A stretch of 54,321 nucleotides of DNA from Kaistia terrae. Lineage in GTDB: Bacteria; Pseudomonadota; Alphaproteobacteria; Rhizobiales; Kaistiaceae. This document shows, piece after piece, positions 1 to 8,931 of this stretch (positions are counted from its first letter, which is position 1; each line of letters begins with the position of its first letter). The notes beneath the pieces were generated by a model. The model searched no databases. It saw only the letters and a program-made list of their open reading frames with translations, and was not told the DNA's origin. The stretch is taken from assembly GCF_026344005.1 (NCBI RefSeq), contig NZ_JAPKNH010000017.1:1-54321 (forward strand). The letters run 5' to 3'. A program made the position numbers and the translations under genes.

Positions 1-2039
1 TCCTGCACATCGCCGATCCCGACAACCTGGACCTGGCGCGACGTGTCGATGTCGTTCCACGAATACGCAGCACCACCGCGCACGGCCCAACCATCCGACT
101 GCCATCCGCCATAAAGCGCGACGTGATAGCTGTCGCTGGAACCGGAGGCCGCGATATCCGTGGCCTCGAAGGAGCTGTGGCTGTAGCCGCCGGCGATACC
201 GAAACGCCATGTCTCGGCGACCGATACATCCACGCCGGTGACGAGGCCGCCGATCGAATCCGTGACCCGCGTCGCGTTGCTGCTGCCGTCGAATGCGCCC
301 CAACTACCGAGGACCTGTCCCCACATCGCATAGGCCGGGTCAGACGCGGTCGCCGTCGCCGGATCGTTCGTCGCCGACAGGCCATCGATAGCCTGGAGCC
401 GGCCCGCGTTCGCGCCGGCCAGCCGGTTGATCACCGCGTCGCGCAGGAAATGCGATTGGTTGGACAATACGCTGAGCGCGCTGGCGTGAAAGGACGCCCC
501 GCCGAGGCTGGTGAAGGCGGAGCGTGCCTGCGCCTCGCTTGCGCCGACAACCTGCTCCCAGGCCGTGCCCGAACCGATCCCGTCCAGCACGTTCGCAACC
601 GCGATCTCGTTCGGCGTGGAAGCCAACTCCGCGAACCGCTCGCTGCTGCGCGACGTGGTGAGATAGCCGTTGAAGCCGTCCTCGCTCAGGGTAAAGTTCA
701 GGAACGGAAAATCGGCGACGGCGACCGTTGGCGATTGCACGGTGAGGCCGCCCGCAGTCTTCAGAATGGTATAGGTGGTGCCCGGCAAGACTGGCGACTG
801 CGCAGTATCGTAGCGCTGGATCTCGAACGTGGAACTCAGAATGGTTGCGCTTCCGCCGACATCGATGAGATCGCTTGCACTGCCGTTGATCTCGACCGTG
901 TAGTCCGACTCCGCCTCCATCGTCAGGTCGCCGCTGATATGCAGCGTGCCGATCGAATTGCCCGGTTCGATCTTGCCGTTGCCCTTGATGGTCGCGCTCT
1001 TCACGGCGCCATTGCCAGCCAGTACGCCCCACACATTGACGTCGGAACCGGCCAGCGAGCCCTTGACGACCAGCGTGCCCTTCTCGCGGACATTGGTGGT
1101 GCCGGTGAAGGCGCTGCTGTTGGCGGTCATCACGGTGGCGCCGTTGATGAACTCAAGGGTACCCGCGCCGGTGAATGCCGGCGCAAATTCGTATTTGCGG
1201 GTCTGGTCCGTGTGATTGAAGTTGATGGCGGCCCCGGATCGCAGGGAAATAACTCCCTGAAATTGTTTGACATATCCGGGCGCCACGGCGTCCGCCGCGT
1301 TGGTAGACCCCGCGCCAATGAACAGGTTCGAGGTGTTTTCCAGATCGGGGGACCCGTAGAGAGACAATTGCCCCCCGTCCGAGACGATGAATTTTCCAGC
1401 CTCCATGCGAAGATTGCCGGTCAGCCATTCCGATCCGGCTCCGGTGACCGTAATTGAACTGCTGCCGGACTTCAGATTGGTATTGTTCGAGCGGATATTT
1501 CCACCGTTGGACACAGTCACCGTACCTGTCCCGCCATTCGGGCCGAGTATGATGGTGCCGTTCGATATCCATGCGGCTCCCGCACTACTCACGGTCGCCG
1601 TGGTGACGTTATCGACGCCACTGCCCAGTTGCGCCGAATTCGTCGTCAGCGTCCCGCCTGCGGTGATAGCGAGCGAACTGTTGGAGCCGCCAAAGATGAT
1701 TCCAGCGACGGCGGCACCGGGGGTGCTGATGGTCGGTCCCGGGATATAGACGACGGCGGTGTCTGCCGGCTTCGGTACACCGTTGGGGCCACTCGGTGGA
1801 ATCTGCCAGTTTGCGGCGTCGAACCAGCTGCCTCCGGCAGGGCCTTTCCATTCGACGGTATCCGCGCGTGCAGCCGTGCCGGCCATCCACAGGCAGAGCG
1901 CCATCGCCGGCAGGATCGCGGCACCCGTCAACAGGCTGCGGCGATGACGTGTCAAACGGGCGTCCTGTCGCAAACCCTTTCGCGAAACCTGCATCGACTC
2001 GGCGCGATGCTGGATCGGACGATTTGTTGACTGCGCCAT
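1..2039 (-). CDS. Autotransporter (type V secretion), 3' end cut off by window edge
   Basis: The reading frame stays open from an ATG at 2039 to the first base of the window, so the gene is partial: about 679 residues are visible and the last strands of the barrel are missing. A GGGGGA ribosome-binding site lies about 5 bases before the ATG. The product has a long N-region signal peptide of about 55 residues ending ARA, a GGSWFDAANW motif typical of passenger N-termini, glycine/serine/threonine-rich beta-helix sequence, and a C-terminal autotransporter beta-domain starting near the motif YAMWGQVLGSWG. This beta-domain is very similar to that of the autotransporter at 4553-8839 (both contain DIAASGSSDSYH and RGGAAYSW), so the two are paralogues. 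Expected role: the passenger is exported through the C-terminal outer-membrane barrel to the cell surface. Its ligand is unknown. A divergently transcribed regulator lies next to it. Confidence 0.9.
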   Translation of the reverse strand, partial: MAQSTNRPIQHRAESMQVSRKGLRQDARLTRHRRSLLTGAAILPAMALCLWMAGTAARADTVEWKGPAGGSWFDAANWQIPPSGPNGVPKPADTAVVYIPGPTISTPGAAVAGIIFGGSNSSLAITAGGTLTTNSAQLGSGVDNVTTATVSSAGAAWISNGTIILGPNGGTGTVTVSNGGNIRSNNTNLKSGSSSITVTGAGSEWLTGNLRMEAGKFIVSDGGQLSLYGSPDLENTSNLFIGAGSTNAADAVAPGYVKQFQGVISLRSGAAINFNHTDQTRKYEFAPAFTGAGTLEFINGATVMTANSSAFTGTTNVREKGTLVVKGSLAGSDVNVWGVLAGNGAVKSATIKGNGKIEPGNSIGTLHISGDLTMEAESDYTVEINGSASDLIDVGGSATILSSTFEIQRYDTAQSPVLPGTTYTILKTAGGLTVQSPTVAVADFPFLNFTLSEDGFNGYLTTSRSSERFAELASTPNEIAVANVLDGIGSGTAWEQVVGASEAQARSAFTSLGGASFHASALSVLSNQSHFLRDAVINRLAGANAGRLQAIDGLSATNDPATATASDPAYAMWGQVLGSWGAFDGSSNATRVTDSIGGLVTGVDVSVAETWRFGIAGGYSHSSFEATDIAASGSSDSYHVALYGGWQSDGWAVRGGAAYSWNDIDTSRQVQVVGIGDVQ

Positions 2040-2372
2040 GGCGTCCCCCGTTTGCCGGTCGTCTTTGCGCACAGATGAATGACGGGGCTGGCCGGACACT
2101 ATGTCTATGCGGCCATTTCTGGCTCAGATCGCCTATAGCAGGCGATTGTTTGCCTGATATTTGAAAGCGGCCATCATTCGAACGGGGGCCGCGGTCACGT
2201 ACGACCCCTGCCGCCGGCAGACATGGACCGATCTTCGCCCGGCCGCCGCGTCCTGGGCATGGTAAGTTATGTGCCCTTACGGCATGGACCGAACCTCAAG
2301 CTTCGTACATTCTGCTGCCGTGGGTTTTCAGGGTTGCATGCCGTGTCGAGCGGCAGTCTGGGGCAAGTTCGG
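2040..2372. other. Divergent intergenic region between autotransporter and regulator
   Basis: No gene is seen here. The interval holds the promoter side of the minus-strand autotransporter, including the conserved element at 2085-2168, and must also hold the promoter of the plus-strand regulator. An upstream in-frame ATG at 2223 could extend the regulator by 50 residues, but it lacks a ribosome-binding site. Confidence 0.6.
2085..2168 (-). promoter_or_regulatory. Conserved upstream element, copy A (operator candidate)
   Basis: Read on the minus strand, this 84 bp segment matches 4370-4454 on the plus strand with roughly 11 differences by hand alignment. Its first 39 bases differ at only two positions. 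It contains a perfect inverted repeat TCGCCT-GCTAT-AGGCGA at 2129-2145. Each copy lies upstream of an autotransporter gene in the same relative orientation, so this is probably a shared promoter/operator. The regulator encoded between the copies is the obvious candidate to bind it, by inference. Copy A lies in a divergent spacer and could also serve the regulator's own promoter. Confidence 0.7.
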
Positions 2373-3992
2373 ATGAAGCGTGGGATACCGCAGCTCGGCG
2401 GATGGGTGCTGGGGGATGTCGTGTTGGACGAGACCTGCCTGTTCGCGCATCGCAACGGGGAGCAGATCCGCTTCACGCGCAGCGAGCGCGCCCTCCTTCT
2501 CGTGCTTTCCCGGAACCCGCACCGCCTGATGCAGCGCAGCCAGCTGCTCGACGCGATCGCGCCGACCCAGCCCGACGCGTCCGACCGCAATGTCGACTTT
2601 CTCGTCAACCGCCTGCGTACCAAGCTCGGCGATAGCGCACGATCCCCACGATTTATCGCCACGCAATATGGCGAGGGCTACGTCTGGATCGCGACGAGTC
2701 CGCCGCCCGTTGCCCCCAGACCCGATCCGGCCCCGGTCAGCGGGCTTCTGGGGATAGCCCCCGTCGTCCCGCCACATGACAAGCGCCTTACCGACCGTGC
2801 GGACGCTGTCACCACGCATCTGCGCGACAGCATCGCGGGCCGGCTCGGCGCCGGCGAGACCGTGATCGTCCTGGGGCGTGACGAGGGCTCGGCGACGCAG
2901 GCAACGCGCTATGTCCTGAAGGTAAGCTTCCAGCAGAACGGGGATCGATTGGATTGCACCGCTACCCTGCGCGATGGCCCGTCACGGCGCATTGTCCGGG
3001 CTTTCCGGCTCGAGTTCGGCAACGCCACGATGGCCTCGATTATTCCGGAGGTGGAACGCGCCTCGATCGGCATCGTCGAGGCATTGCAGCGCAATCTGGC
3101 CGAGGCCTCGGAGGGGCTAGGCACACCCGCCGATCAGCCGCACGAAATCCGCCTGCGCAAGGCGTCGACCCTGCTGTCGGCCTCCAATCCGAACTGGCTG
3201 GAGAAAGGGCTGCAACTGCGTGACGCGCGGGCGGCTAATCCGGCCAGTGCGGACATCGCCCTGCAATGGTGCCTGCATCTGTTTGCGCGCCTTGTCCTCG
3301 CCAATCCCTTCACCGGCATCGGCCGCGATGAGCGCGACGAGATCGAGAGCGAGATCGAGGCAACCGTGCTGGATTGCCTGCCACTCATCGACACCAACCC
3401 GCTGCTGACGCTGACCGCAGCCAAGCTGCTCTATTTCGTCGATCGCGGTCATCTCGAGCTTGCCGAGGATCTTGCAGACAGGGCTTTTGACCGTATGGCT
3501 GACTCGGCTGCCGCCCTGCCGGTGCTCGGGCAACTGCGGCAGGCACGCGGCGACTTCGCCGCTGCGGTGGCATTCTTCGATCGCGGCATCGAGATGGCCG
3601 ATCCCGATTCCGCGTTCGAAGTGCACATGCGGGTCCTCAAATATATCGCGCTGCTGGCGGCGGGCGACCGCGAGGCGCTGAATGTGCCGGCGGAGTTCTC
3701 CTACGAAAGCCCGCATTCGCCGCCGGACCTCAGCGTGATGGTCACCACACTGATCACGCCGGCCGGCCAACAACTGCCGAAGGCCGTCACCGATGTGCTG
3801 ATCGCAGCCGGCCGCGAAGGCGCGCGCAACGCGATCGAATACACCTACATGACGTCCGTGCGCCATCTCACCTCGCTGCAGGCGCGCGCCAACATCATGC
3901 GGGGGCTCATCGGCCATTTGACCAGGCTGCATGGCAAGGATGTGGTTTCGCCTGCCGTCCTTGTCGGAGCAGGTCTGATCGCGGCGGCCTAG
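2373..3992 (+). CDS. Winged-helix (OmpR/CadC-type) transcriptional regulator with helical repeat C-terminus
   Basis: The product is about 539 residues from the ATG at 2373. Residues 10-105 form a Trans_reg_C winged helix: a LGDVVLDE strand, ERALLLVLSRNP, SDRNVDFLVNRLRTKLG (recognition helix) and the YGEGYVW wing. A linker follows, then a segment resembling the TolB-like/adenylate-cyclase-associated region (YVLKVSFQQNGDRLDCTA), then an alpha-helical TPR-like C-terminal half. There is no receiver domain and no obvious membrane segment, so it resembles HilA-type regulators rather than response regulators. The gene sits between two autotransporter genes that share an upstream element, so it probably controls them. 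The start at 2373 was chosen because the winged-helix domain begins soon after it. A longer form from 2223 is possible. Confidence 0.82.
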   Translation: MKRGIPQLGGWVLGDVVLDETCLFAHRNGEQIRFTRSERALLLVLSRNPHRLMQRSQLLDAIAPTQPDASDRNVDFLVNRLRTKLGDSARSPRFIATQYGEGYVWIATSPPPVAPRPDPAPVSGLLGIAPVVPPHDKRLTDRADAVTTHLRDSIAGRLGAGETVIVLGRDEGSATQATRYVLKVSFQQNGDRLDCTATLRDGPSRRIVRAFRLEFGNATMASIIPEVERASIGIVEALQRNLAEASEGLGTPADQPHEIRLRKASTLLSASNPNWLEKGLQLRDARAANPASADIALQWCLHLFARLVLANPFTGIGRDERDEIESEIEATVLDCLPLIDTNPLLTLTAAKLLYFVDRGHLELAEDLADRAFDRMADSAAALPVLGQLRQARGDFAAAVAFFDRGIEMADPDSAFEVHMRVLKYIALLAAGDREALNVPAEFSYESPHSPPDLSVMVTTLITPAGQQLPKAVTDVLIAAGREGARNAIEYTYMTSVRHLTSLQARANIMRGLIGHLTRLHGKDVVSPAVLVGAGLIAAA

Positions 3993-4552
3993 GCACGCGG
4001 TTCACCGCACTTTCACACGGTTGAAAGGGGAACCGCGACGACGGCTGGACCCTGCCGGCACGAACCGGACGAAGACCGAAACGCGCCGTCAGGTTGCGAG
4101 AGTCCGGATTGTTGACCAGGGCTCGAGTGCCTCGGCGACGCGCCTGCTCGCACTTTGCGAATCCCGGCGTCGAGCCGAAAGAGCCCGTCACCGATGGCAG
4201 CCGTCCCGATACGATAGGACGCCTTCCAGGCAGACGCGTTTGACGGAGCCCCGTGACCAGCGAGGGACGGGCCGAAACAGATGAACAGCCCGCGCTCGTC
4301 TTGCCGATTTGTTCCCGGCGAGACGGACGATGCTGGTTGGACAGTCCGATCCGCCACGGAACGACTGTCGCTTTCAAATACCAGACAAACAATCGCCTGC
4401 TATAGGCGGATCTCAGCCAGTCATGGCCGCACAGGCAGATTGTCCGGCAAGCCCAGTAGTTCGGGGATGAGGTTTCCTCCAACAGCAGGCCACCGGAAAA
4501 GAAGTCGCGGTCGTGTCCCAAGGCGGCAGTGGTGCGGGGTTCGGGGGCGATC
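3993..4552. other. Intergenic region upstream of second autotransporter
   Basis: No convincing gene is found in this 560 bp stretch. Small reading frames on both strands lack ribosome-binding sites and family resemblance. The right half contains the conserved element at 4370-4454. The left half (3993-4369) shows nothing I can name. Confidence 0.55.
4370..4454 (+). promoter_or_regulatory. Conserved upstream element, copy B (operator candidate)
   Basis: This is the second copy of the 85 bp element found at 2085-2168, here on the plus strand about 100 bp before the autotransporter start. It keeps the inverted repeat CGCCT-GCTAT-AGGCG at 4394-4408 and the flanking CAAACAA and TGGCCGCA blocks. 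The sequence TGCTATAGG inside the repeat resembles an extended -10 element, which would place operator and promoter on top of each other. That last point is inference. Confidence 0.7.
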
Positions 4553-7500
4553 ATGGATAGCGAAACAATCCAGCGCGGCGGCGAACGGGTGACAGCGCGC
4601 CGGGCAACGTTTGCCGGCGTTCTTCGTCACGTCAATCCCCGCAATTCTATCTCGAGTTTCGCTTGCGTGATGCTCCTTGCGCTAGGGGTATCGGCGTACA
4701 CGGCGCCGGCCTTCGCGCATGAATACCACGTCAGCAGCGAGGCGGGCCTGCGCAGCGCCCTCGGCATGGCGACGTTCGGTGACTCGATCACCTTCACGTC
4801 CGACATCACGATCACCTCGGACCTTCCGGTGATCTACAAGAGCCTCACCATCAACGGCAACGGCAAGACGTTGTCCGGCGGCGGAACGGCGCGGGCGTTC
4901 AACGTCTATGCCGATACCAATCTCTTTCCCGATCGCCGCGTGGCGCTGGAAATCAACGACCTGACGATCGCCGACGCCAAGGTCGTGGGCGGCAAAGGCG
5001 GTGATTCATCCCGCCTTGACCAGCAGAACAACACGTTCGTTTCCGGGGCGGGCGGCGGCGGCGGCGGTCTTGGAGGCGGCCTGTATGTCGGCGCCGGCGC
5101 CGACGTCACGCTGACCAATGTCAACTTCTCGAACAATCTCGCCAAGGGTGGCGATGGCGGCAGCTTCAAGATCCAGGCGGGCGGCGGCGGCGGGGGCGGC
5201 GGCGGCACGCGCGGCGATGGCGGCGAACCCCTGGCTTTCGGGCATGGCGGCTATGGCGGTGCCGGCTATGGCGGCGCCGGTCGCGGCGGCGACGGCGCCA
5301 GCAGCAATCTTGGCGGCGGCGGCGCCTATCCGGCGCAAAATGGCGGCATTGGCGGCGGTGGCGGCGGCGCCGGGACGAGCAACGGCCCCGCGGGGAATGG
5401 CGGTATTGGCGGCGGCGGCGGCGGCAACAGTTCGGGCGGCAAGTTCGGGGACGCCGGCCAGGGTGGCTTTGGCGGCATCGGCGGCGGACATGGCGCTTTG
5501 TGGGTCGATGCCCAGAACAGGCAGGATGCCGGCGGCGGCGGCGGTGGCGGCGGGGTCGGCGGCGCCATCTTCGTCGAGAGCTCCGGCTCGCTGGTCCTCA
5601 AGGGAAATCTCACCATCGCCGGCAACCAGGTGGCCGGAGGGGCCGGCGGCGGCGCCCACGGCCAGGCGGGCACCGGCGCCATCACCGGCATCTTCCTGCA
5701 GGGGTCGGGTATGCTCACCCTGGCGCCCGGCGCCGGCCAGGTACAGCGCATCAGCGACGAGATCGGGACCGAAACCGGGGTCGCGGGGGCGGGTGGCGAC
5801 TATTACCTGTACAAGGAGGGGGAAGGCACCACCATCCTGACCGGCAGGAACCGCTTCACGGATCTGATCCAGATCGAAGCCGGAACCTTGCAGGGCAATG
5901 CGACGAGCCTCAGCGCTGATATCGAGAACAACGCCACGCTGATCTTCGACCAGTCCGTCGGCGGAACCTACGCCTACAACATCGCGGGCACGGGAATATT
6001 GTTCAAGGAGGGCGCCGGCACGCTCACCCTGACCGGAAACAACACCTATACCGGTCGCACCGGAATCCGGGATGGCACGCTGATCCTTGGCTCGTCCACC
6101 GCTCTCCATTTGTCCAGCCTCGTCACGCTCGACGGCGGCATGCTCGGCGTGGAAAACACCACGTTCAGCCTGGGCAACAAGGTCGAGATCTTCGAGGAGA
6201 CGGTTCGGCCGAGCGGATTCTATGCCGGAACCGGCGGAAGGCTGGAGGTCAATGGCGTCGTCAGCGGCGGCCACCTCACCAAGACGGGCGCCGGCGACGT
6301 CGCGCTCAACGCATCAAACACGTTCGATGGCGCCACAGTAGCGGGCGGCCGGCTGCTGTTCAGCACAGACGCCAATCTCGGCGCGGCTCTCGGCACCATC
6401 ATCCTCGACGGCGGCTACATCGGCACCACGAGCTCGGCCCCCGGCGGCCAGACCATCCAACGAAGCCTCGAACTTGCCAGCAATGGCGGCATCGACGTCG
6501 CTCAGAACACGCTGATCTGGGGCGGACAGATCTCGGGAAACGGCACCTTCGTCAAGACCGGAGAAGGCACGCTCCGCTTGACGAACGCCAATACCTATTC
6601 CGGCGGAACGGCCATCCTCGGCGGCACGCTGCGGGTCACGGCCGACAATGGGCTCGGCAAGGCCAAGACGGCCTTGAACATCGCCGGCGGGACGCTTTGG
6701 GCAAGCACAGGGTTCCAGAGTGACCGTCCCGTGACGCTCGGCATCGACGGCGGCGCCTTCAGGGTCAGCGATGGCGAGATTTTGACCCTCAGCGGCGAAA
6801 TCGGCGGCGGCGGCCTCATCAAATATGGCGAAGGCACTCTGGAGCTACGGGGCGAGAGCAACACCTATACCGGACCGAACACCATCTATGCCGGGACGCT
6901 GGCGGGCCAGAGCAACACGATACGTGGCGACGTCGCCTTCGTCCAGGATAGCGAAAATCCCGATCCGGGCGTGCTGCTCTTCAACCAGACGACGGACGGC
7001 ACCTTCGAATACAGCATCACGGGCGGCGGCTCGCTGGTGAAGGACGGGGCGGCAACCCTGACGCTGGCGGGAGTAAGCCGCTACACCGGCGGCACGACGG
7101 TGAACGCCGGCACGCTCAAGGGCAGCACGGTCAGCCTGCAGGGTGACATCCTCAACAACAGCGCGCTGGTGTTCGACCAATCGTTCGACGGCAGCCATAT
7201 CGGTGAGCTGAGCGGGTCGGGCACGCTGACCAAGCAGGGTACCGGCCGGGTCGCCCTGACCGGCCAGGACAGCGCTGGCGGCGGCACCGTGATCAATGGC
7301 GGCACGCTGGCCGTGAACGGCAAGCTGACCAGCAACGTGACGGTGAACAAGGGCGGCACCCTGGCCGGCGCCGGCAATGTCGTCGGCAATATCGACGTCA
7401 ATGGCGGCTCGATCGCGCCCGGCAATTCGATCGGAACGGTGCATATAAGCGGCGACCTGACAATGGCTGCCGGCTCCGACTATTACATCGAGATCAACGG

Positions 7501-8839
7501 TGCCGAGAGCGACCGGATCGACGTTGATGGCACGGCGACGATCCTCTCCTCGCGCTTCGAGATCGCGCGCTACGGCACGGCGAACGCGCCCGTCCTGCCC
7601 GGCAAGACCTATACGATCCTGACCACAGGCGGCGGTTTGACCGTGCAATCGCCGACAGTCGCCGTGGCCGACTTCCCCTTCATCAGTTTTGAGCTAAGCG
7701 AGGATGGCTTCAACGGCTATCTCACCACGGCAAGGAGCGACGAGCGCTTCGCCGACTACGCCGCGACGCCGAACGAGATCGCTGTGGCGAACGCGCTGGA
7801 TGCCGCCGCGGGAAGCGCCGCCTGGCAGCAGGTAGTCGGCGCGTCGGAGGCGCAAGCCGAAGCGGCCTTCAGCAGCCTTGCCAATGCCTCGATCCATGCC
7901 AGCGCCCTCGGCGTCCTGTCCGAGCAGTCGCATTTCCTGCGGGATGCGCTGAATGATCGGCTGCGCGGGGCGATCGGTGGCAAGGCCAGCCCGGCCGCAG
8001 CGGGTGTGACCACAGTGCCGTCTGGCACGGCCTATGCGATCTGGGGCCGGGCGCTCGGCAGTTGGGGCTCGGCGGATGGCGACGGCAACACGGCCGACAT
8101 CAGTTCCTCGATCGGCGGCATGATCTCCGGCGTCGACGTCACGGTCGACGATGCCTGGCGCTTCGGTATCGCCGGCGGCTATAGCCAGACGTCCTTCTCG
8201 TCGTCCGACATCGCCGCCTCCGGCTCCAGCGACAGCTATCACCTGGCGCTCTATGCCGGCTGGCAGGACGTGTCCGGCTTAGCGCTGCGGGGCGGCGCCG
8301 CCTATTCCTGGAACAAGATCGACACGACACGTCATGTCGCGGTGGTCGGTCTCGCCGGGCCGACGGAGGCCTCCTATGACGCGCCCACGGCCCAGGTTTT
8401 CGGAGAAGCCGCCTACAAGTTCGCCTATGGCGCAGCCGCCTTGGAGCCCTTCGCCAACCTCGCCTATGTGCATATCGACGGCGACATCAACGAGACCGGT
8501 ACTGCTGCGATGGCCGGCAGCTCGGAGCTCGACACGACCTATACGACGGTCGGACTGCGCGCCTCGGCCGCGCTTGCGGCGGGCCTGACGGTGCGCGGCA
8601 CCCTGGGATGGCGACATGCCTTCGGGGATGTCACTCCGGAAGCGACACTCGGGTTCCAGCCCGGCGCGGCGGCCTTTTCCCTTGCCGGCGTGCCGATCGC
8701 GGAAAACGCCCTCGTGACCGAACTCGGTGTCGACTTCGCGGTCAGCGAGAACGCCACGCTCGGCCTTTCCTATTCAGGCCAATACGCCACCGACGCCTAC
8801 GAGAATTCGGCTCAGGCCAACTTCTCATTGAAGTTCTGA
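4553..8839 (+). CDS. Autotransporter with glycine-rich passenger and PATR repeats
   Basis: The protein is 1428 residues from the ATG at 4553, which has a GGGGG ribosome-binding site. A GTG 24 bases earlier is less likely. A long signal peptide ends PAFA/HEYHV at about residue 54. Residues about 160-345 are extremely glycine-rich (GGGGGG and GGxGG runs). Beta-helix passenger sequence with several PATR motifs follows (GTLTLTGNNTYTG, GTLRLTNANTYSGG, GTLELRGESNTYTG). Residues about 1140-1428 form the autotransporter barrel, ending in the typical C-terminal aromatic residue (NFSLKF). It should display its passenger on the outer membrane. Whether the passenger is cleaved is not visible. It is a paralogue of the gene at 1-2039, and the upstream element at 4370-4454 is shared between them. 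Adhesion or aggregation is a guess from the repeats. Confidence 0.92.
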   Translation: MDSETIQRGGERVTARRATFAGVLRHVNPRNSISSFACVMLLALGVSAYTAPAFAHEYHVSSEAGLRSALGMATFGDSITFTSDITITSDLPVIYKSLTINGNGKTLSGGGTARAFNVYADTNLFPDRRVALEINDLTIADAKVVGGKGGDSSRLDQQNNTFVSGAGGGGGGLGGGLYVGAGADVTLTNVNFSNNLAKGGDGGSFKIQAGGGGGGGGGTRGDGGEPLAFGHGGYGGAGYGGAGRGGDGASSNLGGGGAYPAQNGGIGGGGGGAGTSNGPAGNGGIGGGGGGNSSGGKFGDAGQGGFGGIGGGHGALWVDAQNRQDAGGGGGGGGVGGAIFVESSGSLVLKGNLTIAGNQVAGGAGGGAHGQAGTGAITGIFLQGSGMLTLAPGAGQVQRISDEIGTETGVAGAGGDYYLYKEGEGTTILTGRNRFTDLIQIEAGTLQGNATSLSADIENNATLIFDQSVGGTYAYNIAGTGILFKEGAGTLTLTGNNTYTGRTGIRDGTLILGSSTALHLSSLVTLDGGMLGVENTTFSLGNKVEIFEETVRPSGFYAGTGGRLEVNGVVSGGHLTKTGAGDVALNASNTFDGATVAGGRLLFSTDANLGAALGTIILDGGYIGTTSSAPGGQTIQRSLELASNGGIDVAQNTLIWGGQISGNGTFVKTGEGTLRLTNANTYSGGTAILGGTLRVTADNGLGKAKTALNIAGGTLWASTGFQSDRPVTLGIDGGAFRVSDGEILTLSGEIGGGGLIKYGEGTLELRGESNTYTGPNTIYAGTLAGQSNTIRGDVAFVQDSENPDPGVLLFNQTTDGTFEYSITGGGSLVKDGAATLTLAGVSRYTGGTTVNAGTLKGSTVSLQGDILNNSALVFDQSFDGSHIGELSGSGTLTKQGTGRVALTGQDSAGGGTVINGGTLAVNGKLTSNVTVNKGGTLAGAGNVVGNIDVNGGSIAPGNSIGTVHISGDLTMAAGSDYYIEINGAESDRIDVDGTATILSSRFEIARYGTANAPVLPGKTYTILTTGGGLTVQSPTVAVADFPFISFELSEDGFNGYLTTARSDERFADYAATPNEIAVANALDAAAGSAAWQQVVGASEAQAEAAFSSLANASIHASALGVLSEQSHFLRDALNDRLRGAIGGKASPAAAGVTTVPSGTAYAIWGRALGSWGSADGDGNTADISSSIGGMISGVDVTVDDAWRFGIAGGYSQTSFSSSDIAASGSSDSYHLALYAGWQDVSGLALRGGAAYSWNKIDTTRHVAVVGLAGPTEASYDAPTAQVFGEAAYKFAYGAAALEPFANLAYVHIDGDINETGTAAMAGSSELDTTYTTVGLRASAALAAGLTVRGTLGWRHAFGDVTPEATLGFQPGAAAFSLAGVPIAENALVTELGVDFAVSENATLGLSYSGQYATDAYENSAQANFSLKF

Positions 8840-8848
8840 TTCCAAGGA

Positions 8849-8873
8849 CCGCCCCCGAAAACTGGCGGGGCGG
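8849..8873 (+). terminator. Hairpin after autotransporter gene
   Basis: CCGCCCC and GGGGCGG form a 7 bp GC stem 10 bases after the autotransporter stop codon. No T-tract follows, so a factor-independent terminator is only possible. Confidence 0.3.
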
Positions 8874-8931
8874 CGCATGTGCTGCCCGCTTGCAAGTCTT
8901 GAAGATAGCCAAAATCGGTCGGGAGATATGA

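Noticed and set aside
123-1457. Plus-strand 444-codon open frame
   Set aside because: It is the antisense of the autotransporter gene at 1-2039. The minus-strand frame has signal peptide, passenger and barrel motifs.
5006-6274. Minus-strand 422-codon open frame in the autotransporter
   Set aside because: It is an alanine-rich translation of the glycine-coding GC-rich repeats on the opposite strand, so it is a shadow.
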